Shown here: one piece after another, positions 59,361 to 64,000 of the stretch
Position numbering within the stretch: the first letter of the stretch is position 1
Layout of the letters: each line of letters opens with the position of its first letter
DNA from: JADGHX01 sp963837755
GTDB lineage: Bacteria > Pseudomonadota > Gammaproteobacteria > Steroidobacterales > Steroidobacteraceae
Assembly: GCA_963837755.1 (NCBI GenBank)
Contig: CAWIOP010000001.1
Location: 1,364,001 to 1,428,000, forward strand
Direction: 5' to 3'
Length of the DNA stretch: 64,000 bases
Position numbers and translations under genes: made by a program
The notes under the pieces: generated by a model
Database searches by the model: none
What the model was told of the DNA's origin: nothing
Seen by the model: only the letters and a program-made list of their open reading frames with translations

Positions 59361-60212
59361 CTACGCCTCCAAGCCCGTTGCGAGCGGACGGCCCGGGTCG
59401 CGAATCCATTCGCTCCAGGAGCCGGCGTAGAGCTTCGCGCCGGGCAAGCCGGAGATTTCCAGGGCGAGCAGGTTGTGGCACGCGCTGACGCCGGAGCCAC
59501 ACATCGCGACGACCTCGGTCGCCGGGCGCGCGGCGAGCGTTTCGGCCCACTGGCGGCGAAGCTCGTCGGCGGCGTGGAAGCGGCCGCGCGAGTCCACGTT
59601 CTTCGAAAACGGGCGGTTGACGGCGCCAGGGATGTGCCCGGCGACGGGGTCGATGGTCTCGTTCTCACCGGCAAAGCGGTCGGCGCCGCGCGCATCGATG
59701 AGCGAGACGCCAGCGCGCGCGAGTGATTGCTGTAACTCGGCCGTTGTGACGAATGCGGAACCGTTGGCGTGAGCGACGAATGCGCGTGGCACGCGTGAGG
59801 CAACCTCGCGCGTGACCGGCAGGCCGGATTCCTGCCACGCTGCGAACCCACCGTCGAGCACGGCAACTTTCGTGTGGCCCAGCCAGCGCAGCAGCCACCA
59901 CGCGCGAGCAGCGTACATGCCGTTGCCCTGGTCATACGCGACCACCTGCACGTCACGGTCGATGCCCCACCGGCCGAGCGTCTCCGCGAGCTTTGCGACG
60001 TCGGGCAGCGGATGGCGGCCCGTCTGCGGGCCGATGGGCGAGGAGAGGTCGCGGTCGAGGTGCGCCTGGATGGCGTGTGGGACGTGGCCTTCCGAGTAGG
60101 CGTGATCGCTCCAGTCTGGCCGCGCGAGGTCATGGCGGCAGTCGAGAATCGCGACATTCGGGTCTGGCAGCAGGCGGGCGAGGTCGGCGGGCTGGATGAG
60201 CGTTGTATGCAT
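59361..60212 (-). CDS. Two-domain rhodanese (thiosulfate/3-mercaptopyruvate sulfurtransferase)
   Basis: Protein of 283 residues from the ATG at 60212 (MHTTLIQPADLARLLPDPNV); the frame continues upstream without similarity. It has an N-terminal inactive rhodanese domain (VAILDCRHDL; GHVPHAIQAHLDRDLS) and a C-terminal catalytic domain with VSLIDARGADRF and the active-site loop VVAMCGSGVSACH. The CGSGVSAC loop fits the mercaptopyruvate/thiosulfate sulfurtransferase group. It transfers sulfur to cyanide or thiols. It is divergent from a GST gene, and the frame is intact. Confidence 0.9.
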   Translation of the reverse strand: MHTTLIQPADLARLLPDPNVAILDCRHDLARPDWSDHAYSEGHVPHAIQAHLDRDLSSPIGPQTGRHPLPDVAKLAETLGRWGIDRDVQVVAYDQGNGMYAARAWWLLRWLGHTKVAVLDGGFAAWQESGLPVTREVASRVPRAFVAHANGSAFVTTAELQQSLARAGVSLIDARGADRFAGENETIDPVAGHIPGAVNRPFSKNVDSRGRFHAADELRRQWAETLAARPATEVVAMCGSGVSACHNLLALEISGLPGAKLYAGSWSEWIRDPGRPLATGLEA

Positions 60213-60298
60213 AGGCGCGCATTCTCGGCTTCGCGCCTTGTGGCTACAATCGATTCCGGCCGCTTTCGGCCACCGTCCAGGCACGCGGCACATCTCTC

Positions 60299-60976
60299 AT
60301 GGCGATAGACGTTTACTGGGGAAGTGGTAGCCCCTTCTCGTGGCGCGTGCTGCTGGCCCTGGAGTACAAGCGGCTGCAGTACGCGAACCACCTGCTGCAG
60401 TTCTCCAAGCAGGAGCACAAGTCGCCGCACATTCTCTCGCTCAATTTTCGCGGGCGCGTGCCCGTGCTGAAGGACGGCGACTATGTCGTGTTCGAGTCGC
60501 TCGCCGTGCTCTTCTATCTCGACCGGAAATATCCGCGCCCGCCGTTGTTCGGCCGCACGCCTGAAGAGGCGGGCGTCATCATGCGCGTGATCTGCGAATA
60601 CCAGGCCTACGCCGAAGAGCACGTGATGAAGATCGTGAACGCGTTCTTCGTGCGCAAGCCGGGCCAGGCGCCCGGATCCGATGAGCTTGCGAACGCCATG
60701 CACGTGATCGCGAGCGAGGCGCGCTCCATCGAGGCGCGGCTTGCGCATTCCGACTGGGTGGTGGGCGAGAGCTTCTCGGCGGCGGACATCGTCATTTTCC
60801 CGAGCTTGCAGATTTTGCTGCGTGCGCTGGCGCGGCCGGAAGCGAGTGACTTGTCCTCGCGCTTCCTGCCGCTGCACGTGAATTACCCGGCCCTGTCACG
60901 CTGGATTTCCCGCGTCGAGGCGCTACCGGGATACGAAAGAACCTACCCGCCGCACTGGCACGAAACCGGGCCCTGA
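60299..60976 (+). CDS. Glutathione S-transferase family protein
   Basis: GST of 225 residues. The N-terminal domain contains YWGSGSPFSWRVLLALEYKR, with the serine-rich glutathione site, and FRGRVPVLKDGDYVVFESLA, with the gamma-glutamyl-binding ES pair; the C-terminal domain has WVVGESFSAADIVIFPSLQI. The frame is intact. The product is probably a cytoplasmic detoxifying enzyme or glutathione-dependent isomerase. A CACCCC/GGGGTG hairpin (60980-60995) directly follows the stop, without a T-run, and may be a weak terminator. Confidence 0.88.
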   Translation: MAIDVYWGSGSPFSWRVLLALEYKRLQYANHLLQFSKQEHKSPHILSLNFRGRVPVLKDGDYVVFESLAVLFYLDRKYPRPPLFGRTPEEAGVIMRVICEYQAYAEEHVMKIVNAFFVRKPGQAPGSDELANAMHVIASEARSIEARLAHSDWVVGESFSAADIVIFPSLQILLRALARPEASDLSSRFLPLHVNYPALSRWISRVEALPGYERTYPPHWHETGP

Positions 60977-61084
60977 AAACACCCCTTTCGGGGTGGCGGT
61001 CGACGCGTTCGATTGATAGGCTGCCCGCCCAAGGCCGCGGCGGTTGCGCGGTCCGCTGAACGCCCATTTCAAGGGGTTCCAAAC

Positions 61085-61099
61085 GCCCGTCGAACGGGC
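61085..61099 (+). promoter_or_regulatory. Small hairpin in the homospermidine synthase leader
   Basis: GCCCGT and ACGGGC around a 3-base loop form a 6-bp stem about 25 bases before the start codon. It would form in the mRNA leader just upstream of the ribosome-binding site. Function unknown. Confidence 0.35.
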
Positions 61100-61123
61100 T
61101 CATTTCCGACGTCCTGGAGCATC

Positions 61124-62545
61124 ATGGCAAATCACAAGGTATACGTTGAGTTCCCCGGCAGAATCGTAGTCGTTGGCTTCGGCAGCATCGGGCAGGGCGT
61201 CTTGCCTCTCGTGCTGAGGCACATCGGCATCGCGCCAGAGCGCATCACCATCGTCACCGCGGATGATCGCGGTCGTGAGGAAGCTGCGCAGTACGGCATC
61301 AAGGTGATCAAGGAAGCCCTCACGCGCGAGAACTATCGCCGCGTGCTGAACCCGCTTCTGGGCCGTGGGGATTTTCTGCTCAACGTATCAGTGACGGTCT
61401 CCAGCATCGCGCTCATCAAGTACTGCTGGGAAAAAGGCGCCATGTACCTCGACACGTGCATAGAGCCGTGGCCCGGTGGCTACACCGACCCGACGGTGCC
61501 CGTCGCGCGCCGCACGAACTACGCGCTGCGCGAAGAGGCGCTCGCGCTGCGCCCTGGCAACGCGCGCGCGCCCACGGCCGTAATCACTCACGGTGCGAAC
61601 CCGGGCCTCGTTTCGCACCTCGTGAAGCAGGCGCTGCTCAACGTCGCCGCCGACACGGGCACCGACGCCGGCAACCCCAAGTCACGCTCGGATTGGGGCG
61701 ATCTTGCGCGCCGGCTCGGCGTGAAAGTCATTCACATCGCGGAACGCGACACGCAGGTGTCGAACCGCCCGAAGGAGCCGGGTGAGTTCGTGAACACGTG
61801 GTCGGTGGATGGCTTCGTGAGCGAAGGGCAGCAACCGAGCGAGCTCGGCTGGGGCACGCACGAGCGCAACTTCCCGCGCGACGGCAAGCGGCACGACTTC
61901 GGGTGCATGGCGGCCATCTATCTCATGCAGCCGGGCGCCAGCACGCGCGTGCGCACGTGGGCGCCGAACGCGGGCCACTTCCACGGCTTCCTCATTACGC
62001 ATGGCGAAGCCATTTCGATCTCGGACTACCTCACCGTGCGCGACGGCGCGCAGGTGGTGTACCGGCCCACGTGCCACTACGCCTATCACCCGAGCGATGC
62101 GGCGGTGGTCTCCCTGCATGAGTTCGTGGGGCACAACTTCGTGTTGCAGGACCAGCAGCGCATCATGATGGACGATGTGGTGAAGGGCACCGACGAGCTC
62201 GGCGTGCTGCTCGCGGGCCACAAGAAGAACGCCTACTGGTTCGGCTCGCAGCTGTCGATCGAAGACGCGCGCAAGCTCGCGCCGTACCACAACGCCACGG
62301 GCCTGCAGGTCACGGTGGCGTGCCTTTCGGGCATGGTCTGGGCGATGGAAAACCCGAACGCGGGTATCGTCGAGCCGGACGAGATCGATTTCCGCCGCAA
62401 CCTGGAAATCTGCTCGCCCTACCTCGGTACGCTCGCCGGCACCTACACGGACTGGACGCCCCTGCACGAGCGCGAGCGCCTGTTCACGGAAGACATCGAC
62501 AAGAGCGACCCGTGGCAGTTCAAGAACGTGCGGGTGATCTGGTAA
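61124..62545 (+). CDS. Homospermidine synthase
   Basis: NAD-dependent enzyme of 473 residues that joins aminobutyl groups to make homospermidine from putrescine. It has the N-terminal dinucleotide loop IVVVGFGSIGQGVLPLVLRH, the central LDTCIEPWPGGYTDP, and VACLSGMVWAMENPNAGIVE near the C-terminus. The length is that of bacterial homospermidine synthases. The start at 61124 has a TGGAG site; the frame is open further upstream. With SpeA (57223-59220) it implies a homospermidine-based polyamine pool. The frame is intact. Confidence 0.93.
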   Translation: MANHKVYVEFPGRIVVVGFGSIGQGVLPLVLRHIGIAPERITIVTADDRGREEAAQYGIKVIKEALTRENYRRVLNPLLGRGDFLLNVSVTVSSIALIKYCWEKGAMYLDTCIEPWPGGYTDPTVPVARRTNYALREEALALRPGNARAPTAVITHGANPGLVSHLVKQALLNVAADTGTDAGNPKSRSDWGDLARRLGVKVIHIAERDTQVSNRPKEPGEFVNTWSVDGFVSEGQQPSELGWGTHERNFPRDGKRHDFGCMAAIYLMQPGASTRVRTWAPNAGHFHGFLITHGEAISISDYLTVRDGAQVVYRPTCHYAYHPSDAAVVSLHEFVGHNFVLQDQQRIMMDDVVKGTDELGVLLAGHKKNAYWFGSQLSIEDARKLAPYHNATGLQVTVACLSGMVWAMENPNAGIVEPDEIDFRRNLEICSPYLGTLAGTYTDWTPLHERERLFTEDIDKSDPWQFKNVRVIW

Positions 62546-62633
62546 CGAGCTAGTCGTTCGCCTCGGCTCAGATTGGTTTGGCGAGGGAACGACGGCTGCG
62601 CCAGACGCAACGCTCGACGCGTCCACCTCAAAA

Positions 62634-62754
62634 GCGGGGCCACTGCTCAGAAGCCTTTCGAGGGATGTGAAAATGCAGGGATGCAATTTCCCAAGCCCCC
62701 GATGGACCGGTCTTGCGGGCGGTCCCTCGAAAGGCTTCTGAGCAGTGGCCCCGC
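62634..62754. repeat. Perfect 32-bp inverted repeat (fold-back element)
   Basis: The arms at 62634-62665 and 62723-62754 are exact reverse complements over 32 bases, separated by 57 bases. The left arm begins GCGGGGCCACTGCTCAG and ends TCGAGGGA. The element lies between the homospermidine synthase and greB 3' ends, contains no gene, and has no T-run. The size suits a MITE or REP-like element; no flanking target duplication was evident by eye. Confidence 0.85.
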
Positions 62755-62781
62755 GCCCAGCCGTACCGCAATTCGCGTTTC

Positions 62782-63294
62782 TTACGAGTCGGCGCTCTTC
62801 TCGTATTCAACCTGCACGATGACGTAGGTGCGCAAGCCCCCCGGCACCTCCACCTTCACCTCGTCATCCAGCCCTTTCTTCATGAGCGCCCGCCCCAGCG
62901 GCGAATCCATGCTGATGTAGCCGGGCGCGGCATCGAACTCGTCCGGCCCCACGATGCGGTAGCGCGCGAGCACGCCCTTGTCGTCCTCCACCGACACCCA
63001 CGCGCCGAAGAACACACGGCGCGGGTCCGTTGGCGGCCGCTCGACGATGACCATTCCGTCCAGCCGCTTGCGCAGGAATCTCACGCGCCGGTCGATCTCG
63101 CGGAGCCTGCGCTTGCCGTAGATATATTCCGCGTTCTCCGAGCGATCGCCCTGCGCCGCGGCCTCCGACACCGCCTGCGTGACGCGCGGGCGCTCTACTT
63201 TCCACAGCTCGTCCAACTCCCGGTTGAGCCTGCGCGCGCCTTCCGGCGTGATGTATTTCGAGCCCGGTTTCTGAGGCTCACGGTAGCGTCCCAT
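62782..63294 (-). CDS. greB: Transcription elongation factor GreB
   Basis: Protein of 170 residues that rescues backtracked RNA polymerase by stimulating transcript cleavage. The N-terminal coiled coil carries YITPEGARRLNRELDELWKV and AAAQGDRSENAEYIYGKRRL, with the acidic tip residues D and E; the C-terminal FKBP-like domain contains ISMDSPLGRALMKKGLDDEV. The basic patch and the slightly longer N-terminus (GRYREPQKPGSKYITPEG) favour GreB over GreA. The frame is intact. It is divergent from a small gene at 63404. Confidence 0.95.
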   Translation of the reverse strand: MGRYREPQKPGSKYITPEGARRLNRELDELWKVERPRVTQAVSEAAAQGDRSENAEYIYGKRRLREIDRRVRFLRKRLDGMVIVERPPTDPRRVFFGAWVSVEDDKGVLARYRIVGPDEFDAAPGYISMDSPLGRALMKKGLDDEVKVEVPGGLRTYVIVQVEYEKSADS

Positions 63295-63403
63295 GAAGTT
63301 GCTTCTTCCACGTTATGTCTCAAACGGGTTTACAAAAAAAACGGCGGCGATCTGTGGAGCGTTTCACGGTGAAGAACGATCACCGTCACTACTCTTTTCA
63401 CCC

Positions 63404-63610
63404 ATGGCTGCGAAGTACTACACCCACTTCCTCACAGCTGGCGCCAGGCCAAAGCGAGCGCCGGACTGCGGTGAATGGAGCGGCGTGGTCGAGTTGCGTA
63501 GCCCCCTCGAGCAGGGCGGAGGCGCGCGCGAGCTCAAGTCGCTTCTGGCGCAGAGTTTCGATCTGGACTCAGCGGACATCAAGATTCTCCACTGGGCCCG
63601 GGTTCATTGA
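63404..63610 (+). CDS. Small conserved-looking protein of unknown function
   Basis: Frame of 68 codons, MAAKYYTHFLTAGARPKRAP and on to KILHWARVH. Its composition is protein-like (balanced, with an acidic FDLDSADIKIL stretch), and it is followed by a strong terminator. The frame is also open upstream of the ATG. No family recognised. Confidence 0.5.
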   Translation: MAAKYYTHFLTAGARPKRAPDCGEWSGVVELRSPLEQGGGARELKSLLAQSFDLDSADIKILHWARVH

Positions 63611-63619
63611 TATCCCCTA

Positions 63620-63650
63620 GCGGACTTCCTTCCCTTCATCGAAAGTCCGC
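63620..63650 (+). promoter_or_regulatory. Stem-loop before the terminator
   Basis: GCGGACTT and AAGTCCGC form an 8-bp stem with a 15-base loop directly after the small gene and just before the terminator. It may be part of the transcript's 3' structure. Confidence 0.4.
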
Positions 63651-63657
63651 ATTTTCG

Positions 63658-63688
63658 CCCCAGACCCTTAAGGGTCTGGGGCTTTTTA
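63658..63688 (+). terminator. Strong Rho-independent terminator
   Basis: CCCCAGACCC pairs with GGGTCTGGGG around TTAA, followed by CTTTTTATT. It ends the transcript of the small gene at 63404. Confidence 0.92.
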
Positions 63689-63798
63689 TTCCTGGCGTCG
63701 CGCGCCGATTGGGCGGTACCCCTTGAACCTGATACGCCGATAGCCCATATAGGCGGCACAGCTCCGTCCACGTGAGCCTGCATGAAGGGGATACACCG

Positions 63799-64000
63799 AT
63801 GCGTTCGCGGGTCATTGCGCTCCTGCTGCTTGTCACGTCCCTGCTTTCCGGCTGCGGCTACAACCGCCTGCAGCAACTCGACGAGGGTGTGAAAGCCTCC
63901 TGGTCCGAGGTGGTCAACCAGTACCAGCGCCGCTCCGATCTCGTCCCGAATCTCGTGAATGTGGTGAAGGGCGCCGCCATCCAGGAACAGCAGGTGCTCA
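63799..64000 (+). CDS. LemA family lipoprotein (partial)
   Basis: The first 67 codons of a LemA-type protein, cut by the window end. A lipoprotein signal (IALLLLVTSLLSGC) is followed by the LemA N-terminus (YNRLQQLDEGVKASWSEVVN, then RSDLVPNLVNVVKGAA). LemA proteins are helical membrane-associated proteins of unclear function, often encoded next to TPM-domain (YgcG-type) proteins that would lie beyond this window. Confidence 0.9.
   Translation, partial: MRSRVIALLLLVTSLLSGCGYNRLQQLDEGVKASWSEVVNQYQRRSDLVPNLVNVVKGAAIQEQQVL

Noticed and set aside
60980..60995. Rho-independent terminator after the GST gene
   Set aside because: The CACCCC/GGGGTG hairpin has only six pairs and no T-run, so it is mentioned with the gene but not called a terminator.

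Overview
The window is high-GC (roughly two thirds G+C by eye), densely coded chromosomal DNA from a Gram-negative bacterium. A TonB-dependent receptor, an AsmA-type protein, an RND adaptor, several lipoprotein signals, GreB, TtcA, SpeA, homospermidine synthase and a prkA-yeaH-spoVR cassette together suggest a gammaproteobacterium, perhaps near Steroidobacter/Nevskiales. That placement is inference. No rRNA, tRNA, CRISPR array, prophage or intact insertion sequence was recognised.

Layout. Positions 1-5047 (minus strand) hold a chemosensory-like operon: a TonB-C/TPR membrane protein, a membrane-anchored CheA-like kinase, a CheY-like receiver and a CheX-like phosphatase cut by the window edge. 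An AsmA-family protein follows (5.4-7.6 kb), then prkA-yeaH-spoVR (8.0-12.5 kb), an EF-G-like GTPase and an exported retropepsin-like protease. Positions 16.0-21.2 kb carry a TPR/2OG-Fe(II) oxygenase and a large TonB-dependent receptor, with a decayed copy of the receptor's leader and signal peptide beside it. Positions 23.3-34.8 kb are a complete glycogen/alpha-glucan locus: phosphorylase, branching enzyme, GlgC, a GH57 enzyme, MalQ, GlgA and an LEA-type lipoprotein. Positions 35-47.7 kb hold an esterase-like protein lacking its nucleophile serine, an Ada-like regulator/methyltransferase, an RND adaptor without a pump, an M32 carboxypeptidase, TtcA, a phosphatase/ADP-ribosylglycohydrolase fusion, a zinc metallopeptidase overlapping an ATP-grasp ligase, a CpcT-type lipoprotein and an S9 peptidase. 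The last part (47.8-64 kb) is mixed housekeeping: two GSTs, an MFS transporter, an uncharacterised gene pair, a Nudix hydrolase, a UvrD-type helicase, an RRM protein, SpeA, a rhodanese, homospermidine synthase, GreB and the start of a LemA lipoprotein.

Quality warning. Reading frames are broken by many single-base indels, concentrated in about 8-14 kb, 24-32 kb and 38.5-46.8 kb, with a few in 0-2.2 kb. The affected proteins are otherwise well conserved, and enzymes of one pathway are broken side by side, so I read most breaks as sequencing or assembly errors. CDS spans there join frames by homology, and internal boundaries are approximate.

How the genes work together. The clearest pathways are glycogen synthesis and turnover (GlgC, GlgA, GlgB, GlgP, MalQ, GH57), polyamine synthesis (SpeA, homospermidine synthase), the stress-type kinase cassette PrkA/YeaH/SpoVR, and the chemosensory-like operon. 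The best candidates for undescribed biology are that operon, the phosphatase/ADP-ribosylhydrolase fusion, the metallopeptidase/ATP-grasp pair, the uncharacterised pair at 50.2-51.5 kb, and several repeats and hairpins: a perfect 32-bp inverted repeat, a repeat fused to two stop codons, and a hairpin leader shared by a live and a dead receptor gene.
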